A stretch of 64,000 nucleotides of DNA from assembly GCA_001803165.1 (NCBI GenBank), contig MHAZ01000022.1:1-64000 (forward strand). Reading direction: 5' to 3'. Position numbers and translations under genes: made by a program. Positions 41,506-51,400 of the stretch are shown one piece after another (position 1 is the first letter of the stretch; each line of letters opens with the position of its first letter). This DNA is from Stygiobacter sp. RIFOXYC2_FULL_38_25 (GTDB taxonomy: Bacteria > Bacteroidota > Ignavibacteria > Ignavibacteriales > Melioribacteraceae). The notes under the pieces were generated by a model, which searched no databases, was not told the DNA's origin, and worked only from the letters and a program-made list of their open reading frames with translations.

Positions 41506-42852
41506 TTAACAATTTAGAAAAGAACACGATTTTTGAGCCGCAATTTTTCCGCTTAACACGGCTCCTTCAATAGTAGCCGGTAATTCAGTATCAGTCCAGT
41601 CTCCGGCGAAGAACATATTTGGGAATGGTGATAAAATGGATTTCCGTAACTCATTTGATGCACAATCTGGTACAAATGTCGCACGTTTTTCTTTAATTAT
41701 CTTCCATTCCACAACATTTTCTTTTAGGAAAATAGGAAAAAATATCTCTAACTCCGAATAAAAATCTTCGATTAGCTCATCATTTTCCACTTCGCATAAG
41801 GCGTCCGCAGAGCTGACTGTCAAACTAATATGCTTTCCATGATTAAATAGCCAATGGATTTCCGATTCAATAAGTCCATAGAATTTCTCTTTGAATGGAT
41901 TTTCTTTTAGCCAAATGTGAACATTTAGAATTGATGAATACTTGAACTCATCAAGAGAAAGTTGAAACCGGTGAGAGGTAATTCTTTCGTCCAGATCGAG
42001 GAATGAAATTTTATCCAAAGCATATGGTGGAATTGCAAAAACAACCGCATCAAAATCCTCATAAACAAATTTGTTTGTTTTGATTTTAACGACCCTATTC
42101 TTATCAACTATTACACTTTCAACTCTTTCTGATGTTTGAATTGAGCAATCTCTCTGTTCAAGATATTTTTGGGAGGGAACAGAAAACAATTCGCTCAATC
42201 CAACCTTAGGCAAAATGATCCTACTTGCACGGCTGCCGCCAAGAAAAACTTCACGCAGAACTTCATCAAAAACTTGAGCGGAAGCTTTTTCCGGAGTTGT
42301 GTTCATTGTTCCAACAATTAAAATTTCCCAAAGCTTTTTAATTGTTTCATCATTCTGATCTTTCTGCAGAAGCCACTCAATCACAGTCAAGTTTTTCAAG
42401 TCTTCATCAGCACAACAGCCAAGATCAAGAATGAAATCAACAATGCGTAATCTGTCTTTCCAACTAAGGACTTTAAAATTAAGAATTGCAACAAGCAGAT
42501 TGAGAGGATAAAACAGCTTCGGTGCTCTAAGTTTAGTTTGTTTACCGCCTTCTTCAACAAATAATATTTCCATTTGCTTCTGAATCTCTACCAGATCAAT
42601 CGAACCGATACTTTTTAAAAATGAAAGCGTTTCATCGTAACAGCCCATCATTAAATGCTGACCGTTATCGTAAACATCATTTTGTTTTTCGTTGAGTAAC
42701 GAATAGGTCCTTCCGCCAAGTTTAGGCGATGCCTCAAGGAGAGTTACTTTAATATTTTTTTCTGAGAGGTAAACTGCTGAAGATAAACCGGCTAATCCCC
42801 CACCAATAACAACAACATGTTTCATCCGTACACTAAACGATATTTTGCCCAA
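41506..42852 (-). CDS. hpnE: Hydroxysqualene dehydroxylase HpnE
   Basis: FAD-binding GGGLAGLSSAVYLSEKNIKVTLLEASPKLGGRT; clustered with two squalene/phytoene synthase genes. Confidence 0.85.
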   Translation of the reverse strand: MGKISFSVRMKHVVVIGGGLAGLSSAVYLSEKNIKVTLLEASPKLGGRTYSLLNEKQNDVYDNGQHLMMGCYDETLSFLKSIGSIDLVEIQKQMEILFVEEGGKQTKLRAPKLFYPLNLLVAILNFKVLSWKDRLRIVDFILDLGCCADEDLKNLTVIEWLLQKDQNDETIKKLWEILIVGTMNTTPEKASAQVFDEVLREVFLGGSRASRIILPKVGLSELFSVPSQKYLEQRDCSIQTSERVESVIVDKNRVVKIKTNKFVYEDFDAVVFAIPPYALDKISFLDLDERITSHRFQLSLDEFKYSSILNVHIWLKENPFKEKFYGLIESEIHWLFNHGKHISLTVSSADALCEVENDELIEDFYSELEIFFPIFLKENVVEWKIIKEKRATFVPDCASNELRKSILSPFPNMFFAGDWTDTELPATIEGAVLSGKIAAQKSCSFLNC

Positions 42853-43670
42853 ACGCCAAGAGAGATTGCAACTTTTTCAAATTTACCAACTTTAATTCTC
42901 TTGCTAAGAACATCATAGTTTTCTGCTTCAAGTCTTTTTAGCAAACGATAGTAAATGTGCTGCATTGCTCTGGCGGCAAACATTGAATGTTTGTCTTCAT
43001 AATTTAGCGCATCGTTCGCGTTTTGGAAATAAACTTTTGCCCGTTCAGCTTGATAGCTCATCAGATTGACGAAATGTTCGTTGTAAATTTTATTCTTTAA
43101 CTCAGCTTCAGTATAGCTAAAAGATTGCATATCATTTTGCGGCAAATAAATTCTTCCGGACTCGTAATCTTTGCCAACATCGCGTAAGATATTGGTAAGC
43201 TGCATGGCCAAGCCGAGATTAACAGCATAATCTTTAGCAGAACTGTGTTTGTAGCCAAAAATTTCTATACACATCAATCCAACAGTTGAAGCAACTAAGT
43301 AGCAATACTGCGAAAGATCATCAAAGGTTGGAAAGCGCTTGCGCTGAAGATCCATTTCCACACCGGCAATTAGTTCAAAGAATGGATCGAGAGGAATGTT
43401 AAACTGCTTGATGTATGTTACAAGTTTGTTAAGTAACTGTATATCGGAACCGCTACCGCGCAAGGCTTTTTCTAACTCGATTCTCCATCGGCGTAATTTT
43501 TCGTATTTGAGATCATCCGGTTCGTTCCCCAAGTCAACTATATCATCGGTCTTGCGGCAAAAAGCATAAACAGTATTCATTGCTTCTCGCTTCGGCTTAT
43601 CAAGTAAAGTAAATGCATAATAAAAACTGCTTTTACTTTCTTTCGCAATTAATTTGGATTCATCTTGCAT
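42822..43670 (-). CDS. hpnD: Presqualene diphosphate synthase HpnD
   Basis: Squalene/phytoene synthase family: FCRKTDDIVDL; LGLAMQLTNILRDVGKDYESGRIYLPQ. Confidence 0.85.
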   Translation of the reverse strand: MQDESKLIAKESKSSFYYAFTLLDKPKREAMNTVYAFCRKTDDIVDLGNEPDDLKYEKLRRWRIELEKALRGSGSDIQLLNKLVTYIKQFNIPLDPFFELIAGVEMDLQRKRFPTFDDLSQYCYLVASTVGLMCIEIFGYKHSSAKDYAVNLGLAMQLTNILRDVGKDYESGRIYLPQNDMQSFSYTEAELKNKIYNEHFVNLMSYQAERAKVYFQNANDALNYEDKHSMFAARAMQHIYYRLLKRLEAENYDVLSKRIKVGKFEKVAISLGVWAKYRLVYG

Positions 43671-44508
43671 TGGTTAATAAACCTTTCGCAAATATTTGCA
43701 AATAATCTACTTTGCTCAATTTAGGTCTTGTTTCTATTACGCCGTAATCTATCGCTTCAATTTTATCTAAGATTTTTTCGCCGCCAAGCATTGTCATCTT
43801 TATCTGAACGAGCAATGAACTTGGCAGAAAAGGTAGCAACTTTCTTCCATCAACAAAAAGTTCTCTCGTACGCTCAAGTTGAAACTTCAATAACGATTTA
43901 AAGTTAGCATTATTTTGTTTTTCGTCAAATAGATTTTCGGTAACCCCAAATTTTTCCATTTCATCTTGCGGTAGGTAAATCCTCCCTTTTTGCCAATCAA
44001 CAGAAACATCCTGGTAAAAATTTGTTAACTGCAACGCAGTGCAAATTGAATCGGAATGTAAGAATGCTTCTTCACTTCTAACGCCGCAAATTTCGACTAC
44101 AATTCTTCCAACCGGGTTAGCAGAACGCTTGCAGTAATCTAACAACTGTGTATAGCTTTGGTAGCGCGTAGTAAAAACATCTTGTTTGAAAGCGCTAATA
44201 AGATCATAAAAATATTGTGTAGAAAGATTGCACTCATTGATTGTGTTTTTGAGAGCCATCCAAAAATCAGTAATGAATTGACCGCAAAGACAATCGCTGA
44301 ATCTTTTTTCATACAATTCTAAATTCTGAATTCTCTTTTCTGGATTGACAATTCCTTCATCTGCTAAATCATCAGCCTGGCGGGCAAACTGATAAACAAC
44401 AGCAATATGCTTCTTTGCTTCTTTAGGAAGTGTTATAGAAATGACCGGGAAATTTTCGTAGTGAGACTTTGCAAATTCCTCGGCAGACTGATAGGCATCT
44501 TTTAGCAT
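43660..44508 (-). CDS. hpnC: Squalene synthase HpnC
   Basis: QFARQADDLADEG; TALQLTNFYQDVSVDWQKGRIYLPQDEMEKFGV. Confidence 0.85.
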   Translation of the reverse strand: MLKDAYQSAEEFAKSHYENFPVISITLPKEAKKHIAVVYQFARQADDLADEGIVNPEKRIQNLELYEKRFSDCLCGQFITDFWMALKNTINECNLSTQYFYDLISAFKQDVFTTRYQSYTQLLDYCKRSANPVGRIVVEICGVRSEEAFLHSDSICTALQLTNFYQDVSVDWQKGRIYLPQDEMEKFGVTENLFDEKQNNANFKSLLKFQLERTRELFVDGRKLLPFLPSSLLVQIKMTMLGGEKILDKIEAIDYGVIETRPKLSKVDYLQIFAKGLLTNAR

Positions 44509-44571
44509 AGAGAATAAATTGTTTAACCTAAACTAAGTTAACAATTTATTTCGAAAAAATGCCTTAGTTGC

Positions 44572-44781
44572 TCATCCAAACCAATTTTCCGGTGTTTGAG
44601 AGACTTTTGGTTTTTTCTCCGTCTGGTTTTTAGGAATGGGGAACTTATTCGTTTCCTCTAAGGAAGATTCGGTTGTGAATCTTAATGGATTAGGTGTTTT
44701 TTTAATAGCATCATGAGGAGAACCAAACAAAGAAGGAATCTTCAACTTGGACATATTTTGGTCAATCGTGTGTACGCTCAT
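44572..44781 (-). CDS. Hypothetical 69-aa protein
   Basis: ATG preceded on the minus strand by aagaaaggagattgct (strong Shine-Dalgarno). Confidence 0.5.
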   Translation of the reverse strand: MSVHTIDQNMSKLKIPSLFGSPHDAIKKTPNPLRFTTESSLEETNKFPIPKNQTEKKPKVSQTPENWFG

Positions 44782-45086
44782 AGCAATCTCCTTTCTTTAA
44801 CATAGGGCACAATGTAGCGCATGTAATTATCGGAAATTTGCAGTTTTTTTTCACTACAAATGTTGCTAATGGCTAAAAAATGTTGCTGGATTGCACACTT
44901 ACTATCCTAGTTTTCTAAGGCTGATTCCAGAACTTTGGTCCATCAATCAAATATCGTAAACCAAGTTGTAGCCCTAAAAAGTAGAATAACTACCGGTTGA
45001 ACTGTTCTCCTTCAGGAGTAATTACTTTTGCGCAAAGTTTGATTTAGCAAATCCATTTCAAACGCACGTATTTAATTATGAAAACT

Positions 45087-48000
45087 TTACTTCACCAGAA
45101 TCATTTTCTTGCTTAGAACAAAATCTTTAGCCTCTAACCTAAAAAAGTAAATTCCATTGGATAATTGAGAAGCATCAAAATTTTTGGAATATTTTCCAGC
45201 GCTTAATACTTGATTCACCAGTATTTCAACCTCCTGCCCCAGCGAATTATAAACAGTTAAACGCACCATTCCTTCTTTAGGCAAATCAAATTGAATTTTT
45301 GTAGTTGGATTAAACGGATTAGGATAATTTTGGTACAACTTATAATCTATTGGGATAGCATCAGAAATTTTTTCGACACTAACTATAACCGGGTTCGTTG
45401 TTAGTGAAGAAATTTTTGTTTCGAAGAATTTCCCATCAGTAATCGTAACCACAAGCAGAAACTGTTTACCTGCCTGGCTGGTTTTAGGTACCCAACTAAA
45501 CAATCCGCTACTACTCAGCGTCGCGCCATCAGGACCGGAATCTAAATTATATGTAACAACATCGCCATCGGGATCAACTGATAGATACTGATAGTTAAAT
45601 GCAACTTGAGTACTATGCACATTTATTGTGGTGTCCGGCAAAAATCTAACAAACACAGGAGGATGATTTACTTTTTCATAGACAGCAGTTAAAACTCTGT
45701 TGCTAATTATTTCGAACTGCAAAACTGAATTAGTAGTGAGTGTATTTCCATTTTCAATCCATTGCGAAAATTTATATCCATCAGACGGAATAGCTGTTAA
45801 CTTAACTTGTGTACCGTGATTATAATTAGTTAGATCCGGTTCTTTAGTTACTGTTCCATTTACCGAAGTAATTGCAATAGTGTATGTATTAATAGAATAG
45901 TTTGCTGTAATGTTTTTATCTCCATCCATATTAATAGTTACCGGATTAACTGCTCCACTTGCGTCTCCGCTCCAATTGGTAAAAGAATACCCGACAGTTG
46001 GTGTAGCAGTTAACTGAACTTGCGAACCATAATTGTAACTTGCTTGGTCAGGACTTTTTGCGACAGTACCATTAATTGAAGTGATAGAAAGCGTAAACGT
46101 ATTAATAGAATAATTTGCCGTTATGTTTTTGCTGCCATCCATTATAACAGTTAGCGGATTTTCAGAACCGGTTGCGTCTCCACTCCAACCTATAAATGAG
46201 TAACCTGTTATAGGTACAGCTGTAATTTGGACTTGTGCACCATGAGCATAACTTACTTGATCAGGATTCTTTGTAATTGTTCCATTTACAGATATAACAG
46301 TTAGTGCATAAGTACTAACAGAATAATTTGCAGCGATGCTCTTATTTCCATCCATATTTATAGTAATGGGATTTGCCGAACCGCTAACATCTCCGCTCCA
46401 CCCAACAAATGTATAACCAGTTATAGGTGAAGCCGTTAACTGAACTGTTGAACCATGGTTGTAGTTTTCTTGATCCGGGTTCTTGATTACCGATCCATTT
46501 TCCGAAGTGATTGTGAGTGAGTAAGTATTAATAGAATAATTTGCAATTATGTTTTTGTTGCCGGTCATTGTAACAGTTATTGGATTTGCAGAACCACTCG
46601 CATCACCACTCCACCCGGTAAACGTATAGCCTGCTGATGGTGTAGCCGTAATTTGTACTTGTGTACCATGAGTATAACTAGCCAGATCCGGGTTCTTGAT
46701 CACTGTACCATTAACAGAAGTTATTGTAAGCAAATATGTATTGATAGAAGCTGTAAAATTTTGATCAGTCAGATTACATGTAATGTTGCTGCATGTTCTA
46801 CATGATGGAGAGAAAGTAACTCCAAGTGCATTAGGAGTGATAGTTCCACACCACCCGTAACTAACTGAAATCGAAAAGTTACCAGCACCATCCGCGCTAA
46901 CCGTCTTATCAGTTACATCGTGATAGCTTAACACAGCATTGCTTATTCCGGCATTACCAGAAATAATTAGGTAACTCGGCAGAGTTTTAACCAAAATTCT
47001 ATTAGAATTGGAAGTTGCCCCGCTTGCATTAAATGCTCTAATCCGGTAATAGTAGGATGTATTTTCAGTTAGGTTTGAGATAGATAAGGTTGTAATATTT
47101 CCAACATCTCTATTATTAAAACCACTAACAAAACTTGTGAACAAACTATCAGTAGCCAAATCAAGAAAATATTTATCTGCACCAATGGATGCACTCCAAT
47201 TTGCTACAAAACTTGTCTGGGTAATGTTAGTAGCATTTGCGGCGACAGGTACTGTGGACATCGTTATTAGACCTACAATATTGGAATTATTACTTGTTCC
47301 ACTATTATTATAGGCTCTAACTTGATAATAGTAAGTAGCTCCGGGGGTTAAGCCGGTTATATTCAAGGAGGTAACATTCCAAACATCTTTGTTTTGATAA
47401 CCAGCGACATAACTTGTAAATCCGTTATCAGTTACCACATCAAGAAGGTAACCCGCAGCTCCGGTAGTAGGATTCCAATTAGCTTCAAAACTGGTTTGAG
47501 TAATATTTATTGCGCTATTGGCTATTGGCGCTTGAGATACGGTTATTAAACTAATTGTGTTGGAATTATTACTAGTACCGCCAATATTAAAAGCCCTCAC
47601 TCGGTAATAATAATTTGTTCCGGCAGTTAATCCGTTTATGTTATAAGTAGAAACATTTCCTACATCTCTATTCTGATAACCAGCGACATAACTTGTAAAT
47701 CCGTTATCTGTGGCTACATCTAAATAATACTTTGCCGCTCCTACAGATGCGTTCCAGTTTGCATCAAAACTACTTATCGTAATTGTAGTTGCAGATGTAG
47801 CTACCGGTGCTGCCGGCAAAGTTATCAATCCTATTATATTTGAGTTGACACTAGTTCCGCTAGCGTTAAAAGCTCGCACTCGGTAATAATAATTTGTGCC
47901 CGAGGTTAAACTTGCTATAGCTAAAGTTGTTACATTACCAACATCTTTGTTTTGATAACCGGCTACATAACTTGTAAATCCAATATCTGTAGCTACATCT

Positions 48001-51000
48001 AAATAATACTTTGCTGATCCTACCGATGTATTCCAGTTTGCATCAAAGCTACTTGTGGTAATTGTTGTGGCGTTCGTAGCAACCGGTGCTATTGGCATTG
48101 TTATTAAATTAATCACATTAGAGTTGGAACTTGTTCCACTCACATTAAAAGCTCTTACTCGGTAATAGTAATTTGTCCCGGCAATTAATCCGTTTATGTT
48201 AAACGTAGAAACATTTCCTACATCTCTATTCTGATAGCCAGCGACATAACTGGTAAATCCGTTATCTGTCGCCATATCCAAGTAATACTTCACCGCTCCT
48301 ACCGATGCATTCCAGTTTGCATCAAAACTACTTATCGTAATTGTCGTTGCATTTGTTGCAACCGGTGCCGCCGGCAACGTTATCAACCCAATCGTATTTG
48401 AGTTGCCACTTGTTCCACTTGCATTAAAAGCTCTTACTCTGTAATAATAATTGGTCCCGGACGTTAATCCGTTTATGTTATTCGTTGTTACATTGCCTAC
48501 ATCTTTATTCTGATAACCGGCTACATAACTTGTAAATCCATTATCCGTTGCTACATCCAAGTAATACTTCTCTGCACCTACCGAGGCGTTCCAGTTTGCA
48601 TCAAAACTATTTGTCGTTATCGTTGTTGCATTCGTTGCAACCGGTGCACTTGGCAATGTTATTAAACTGATTACGTTGGAGTTATTTCCGGTCCCACTTC
48701 CATTATAGGCTCTCACCCGGTAATAATAATTTATACCCGGAAGTAGCCCCACAACATTATGTGTTGTTACATTGCCTACATCTTTGTTTTGATAACCTAC
48801 CACGTAACTCGTAAATCCGTTATCTGTCGCTACATCCAAGTAATATCCGCTTACTCCTACTAACGCATCCCAGTTTGATGTAAAGCTTGTCGTTTGTATC
48901 GTGGTTGCTGATGTCGCTACGACCGCACTTGGTGTTGTTAATACTGTAATTACTCCAGAGTTTTCACCGGTTCCATAATTATTGTATGCCTCTACCCGGT
49001 AATAATAGGTTGTGTTGGAACTCAGTCCAGTCACCGAATATGTGGTTACGTTGCCTACATCCAGGTCATCAAATCCGGCTACATAACTCGCAAAATTGGA
49101 TACTGTGGATACATCCAATTTGTATCCGGTAGCTCCGGTAACTGCATTCCAGTTGGCGCTAAAGCTCGTTGATACAACTAATGTTGCTGCTGTTGATGTT
49201 GGAGCTCCCGGTATCGTTGCTAATGCTATTGTGTTAGAACTTCCGCTTGTTCCTCCAGCATTATTTGCTCTCACTCGGTAATAATAATTTGTTCCCGATG
49301 TTAATCCATTTATGTTATACGTTGTTACATTGCCTACATCTTTATTTTGATAACCTACCACATAACTCGTAAATCCGTTATCTGTCGCTACATCTATAAA
49401 ATACTTTGCCGCTCCTACAGATGCGTTCCAGTTTGCATTGAAACTGCTTGCAGTAATCGTTGTGGCTGCTATTGCAACTGGAATCGTTGGAGCTGTAAGA
49501 ACTGTAATAATTCCGGAATTGCCGCTAGTGCCGCTTACATTATAAGCCCTAACACGGTAATAGTAATTAGTATTTTCACTCAATCCAGATATTGAGAATG
49601 TAACAACGTTTCCGACATCTTTATTTTCGAAACCATCTAAGAAGGCACCTGCACCAAATGCATTATCGGTTGAAACATCTAATTTGTAGCCAGTTGCCGA
49701 AGCAGCCACATTCCAGTTTGCATCAAAACTAGTTCCTGTTACATTAGTCCCGGCTGCTGAAATTGGATTAGGGGGAACAGTAACCAAGCTAATTACATTT
49801 GAGTTACTGCTGTTACCAGAGACGTTAAATGCACATGCCCGATAATAGTATGTTGTTCCTGCTGAAAGATTTGTATTAACCGAATAAGTAGTAACGGCTC
49901 CAACATCTTTGTTCTGATAACCGGCTACATAACTGCTAAATGTGTTATCAGTAGCTACGTCTAGATAATACTTTTCTGCACCTACCGATACATTCCAGTT
50001 TGCGCTAAAACTAGTTTGAGTAATTGAACTGGCTGATGTTGCCACAGGAGCTGTTGATAGCGTCATTGTTGTTATCACTGCAGAATTGCCACTCGTACCG
50101 CTCATGTTGGTTGCCCTGACGCGGTAGTAATAAGTTGTTCCTGCCGAAAGATTAGTATTGATAGTGTATGTAATTACATTGCCCGCATCCAAATTTTCAT
50201 AACCGGAAACAAAAGTTCCGGCAGCAAATGCAGCATCGGTAGATACATCCAAATAATATTTTGTAGCTCCGGTCGAGGCATTCCAATTGGCATCAAAACT
50301 CGAAGTAGAAAAATTTGTCGCAGCAATACTAACCGGATTGGGAGGAATTGTGATTAAGTTTATTGCATTTGAATTTCCACTTGTGCCTGTAGCGTTATAA
50401 GCTCTCACTCGGTAATAATATGTGGTGCCTGCAGATAGGTTTGTATTAACAGTATAGCTTAGAACGTTGCTAACATCAATATCTTCGTACCCGGTAACAA
50501 AGTTACCAGCAGCAAAAGTTGCGCTAGTTGATACATCTAATCGGTATCCTGTTGCGGAAGTAACAGCTTGCCATCCTGCGACAAAACTAGTCTGAGTTAA
50601 CGATGATGCTGCCAAAGCTATTGGCGGAATTGGAATTGTTAATACTGTGACAGTGCCTGAACTTGCACTTTCACCGTTTGCATTATATGATCTAATCCGA
50701 TAATAATAAGTTGTACCACCAGTCAAACTAGTGACGGAATATGTTGTAACATTACCAACATCTTTATTTTGAAATCCAGCTACAAAACTTCCGGCTCCAA
50801 AATTTAAATCTGTCGAAACGTCAAGCTTATATCCTGTAGCTCCTACCGAACTATTCCAATTAGCGCTGAAACTCACTTCGGCTTTATTTGTTGCTGCGGT
50901 TTCAACAGGACTAGGCGGCGCAAGTGTTACAATTATTACGTTTGAATATCCGGTAATACCATCAATATCATATGCTCTTAGGCGATAATAATAAGTTAAA

Positions 51001-51377
51001 CCCCCAGATAAGCCCGAGTTTACATTTAAAGTGTTAACATTTCCTACATCCAAATTTTGATATCCGGTTATGAATGAGCCAAAGTTTGGATCGGTAGATA
51101 CATCAAGTTTATAACCATTAGCACCGGCAGATGCATTCCAATTTGCATTAAAGCTTATTGAGGTAATAGATGTAGCCGATATAGCTACAGGATCTAACGT
51201 TATAGACCTTGAGTTAAAAGTACCGGCACTCATCAGTGTTCCGTCTCTATTTCCGGCATTAACATCGGAACCGTTACTTATGCTTATTGATGAGCCTCTA
51301 CCTATCGTAATCGAACTCTGTGCATATAGATGGGTTACTGTCACAAGCAGTACGAATAAAATCCTTAGATTTTTCAT
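45087..51377 (-). CDS. Giant secreted/surface protein: about 15 FN3 repeats, 5 InlB-B-like repeats, T9SS type A C-terminal sorting domain
   Basis: 2096 aa; repeated SFDANWNASVGAxKYYLDVATDNGFTSYVAGYQNKDVGNVTT...NYYYRVRAFN; repeated ITSVNGTVxKNPDxxxYxHGxxVxITAxPxxGYxFxGWSGDxSG; C-term YQNYPNPFNPTTKIQFDLPKEGMVRLTVYNSLGQEV...KDFVLSKKMILVK. Confidence 0.92.
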   Translation of the reverse strand: MKNLRILFVLLVTVTHLYAQSSITIGRGSSISISNGSDVNAGNRDGTLMSAGTFNSRSITLDPVAISATSITSISFNANWNASAGANGYKLDVSTDPNFGSFITGYQNLDVGNVNTLNVNSGLSGGLTYYYRLRAYDIDGITGYSNVIIVTLAPPSPVETAATNKAEVSFSANWNSSVGATGYKLDVSTDLNFGAGSFVAGFQNKDVGNVTTYSVTSLTGGTTYYYRIRSYNANGESASSGTVTVLTIPIPPIALAASSLTQTSFVAGWQAVTSATGYRLDVSTSATFAAGNFVTGYEDIDVSNVLSYTVNTNLSAGTTYYYRVRAYNATGTSGNSNAINLITIPPNPVSIAATNFSTSSFDANWNASTGATKYYLDVSTDAAFAAGTFVSGYENLDAGNVITYTINTNLSAGTTYYYRVRATNMSGTSGNSAVITTMTLSTAPVATSASSITQTSFSANWNVSVGAEKYYLDVATDNTFSSYVAGYQNKDVGAVTTYSVNTNLSAGTTYYYRACAFNVSGNSSNSNVISLVTVPPNPISAAGTNVTGTSFDANWNVAASATGYKLDVSTDNAFGAGAFLDGFENKDVGNVVTFSISGLSENTNYYYRVRAYNVSGTSGNSGIITVLTAPTIPVAIAATTITASSFNANWNASVGAAKYFIDVATDNGFTSYVVGYQNKDVGNVTTYNINGLTSGTNYYYRVRANNAGGTSGSSNTIALATIPGAPTSTAATLVVSTSFSANWNAVTGATGYKLDVSTVSNFASYVAGFDDLDVGNVTTYSVTGLSSNTTYYYRVEAYNNYGTGENSGVITVLTTPSAVVATSATTIQTTSFTSNWDALVGVSGYYLDVATDNGFTSYVVGYQNKDVGNVTTHNVVGLLPGINYYYRVRAYNGSGTGNNSNVISLITLPSAPVATNATTITTNSFDANWNASVGAEKYYLDVATDNGFTSYVAGYQNKDVGNVTTNNINGLTSGTNYYYRVRAFNASGTSGNSNTIGLITLPAAPVATNATTITISSFDANWNASVGAVKYYLDMATDNGFTSYVAGYQNRDVGNVSTFNINGLIAGTNYYYRVRAFNVSGTSSNSNVINLITMPIAPVATNATTITTSSFDANWNTSVGSAKYYLDVATDIGFTSYVAGYQNKDVGNVTTLAIASLTSGTNYYYRVRAFNASGTSVNSNIIGLITLPAAPVATSATTITISSFDANWNASVGAAKYYLDVATDNGFTSYVAGYQNRDVGNVSTYNINGLTAGTNYYYRVRAFNIGGTSNNSNTISLITVSQAPIANSAINITQTSFEANWNPTTGAAGYLLDVVTDNGFTSYVAGYQNKDVWNVTSLNITGLTPGATYYYQVRAYNNSGTSNNSNIVGLITMSTVPVAANATNITQTSFVANWSASIGADKYFLDLATDSLFTSFVSGFNNRDVGNITTLSISNLTENTSYYYRIRAFNASGATSNSNRILVKTLPSYLIISGNAGISNAVLSYHDVTDKTVSADGAGNFSISVSYGWCGTITPNALGVTFSPSCRTCSNITCNLTDQNFTASINTYLLTITSVNGTVIKNPDLASYTHGTQVQITATPSAGYTFTGWSGDASGSANPITVTMTGNKNIIANYSINTYSLTITSENGSVIKNPDQENYNHGSTVQLTASPITGYTFVGWSGDVSGSANPITINMDGNKSIAANYSVSTYALTVISVNGTITKNPDQVSYAHGAQVQITAVPITGYSFIGWSGDATGSENPLTVIMDGSKNITANYSINTFTLSITSINGTVAKSPDQASYNYGSQVQLTATPTVGYSFTNWSGDASGAVNPVTINMDGDKNITANYSINTYTIAITSVNGTVTKEPDLTNYNHGTQVKLTAIPSDGYKFSQWIENGNTLTTNSVLQFEIISNRVLTAVYEKVNHPPVFVRFLPDTTINVHSTQVAFNYQYLSVDPDGDVVTYNLDSGPDGATLSSSGLFSWVPKTSQAGKQFLLVVTITDGKFFETKISSLTTNPVIVSVEKISDAIPIDYKLYQNYPNPFNPTTKIQFDLPKEGMVRLTVYNSLGQEVEILVNQVLSAGKYSKNFDASQLSNGIYFFRLEAKDFVLSKKMILVK

Positions 51378-51400
51378 GCTAAAATTCTTCTAATTTTAGT

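Noticed and set aside
47500-49600. Highly repetitive DNA as a satellite or assembly artefact
   Set aside because: The repeats keep one open frame over 6.3 kb and encode FN3 units ending in a T9SS signal, so they are coding, though copy number could still be mis-assembled.
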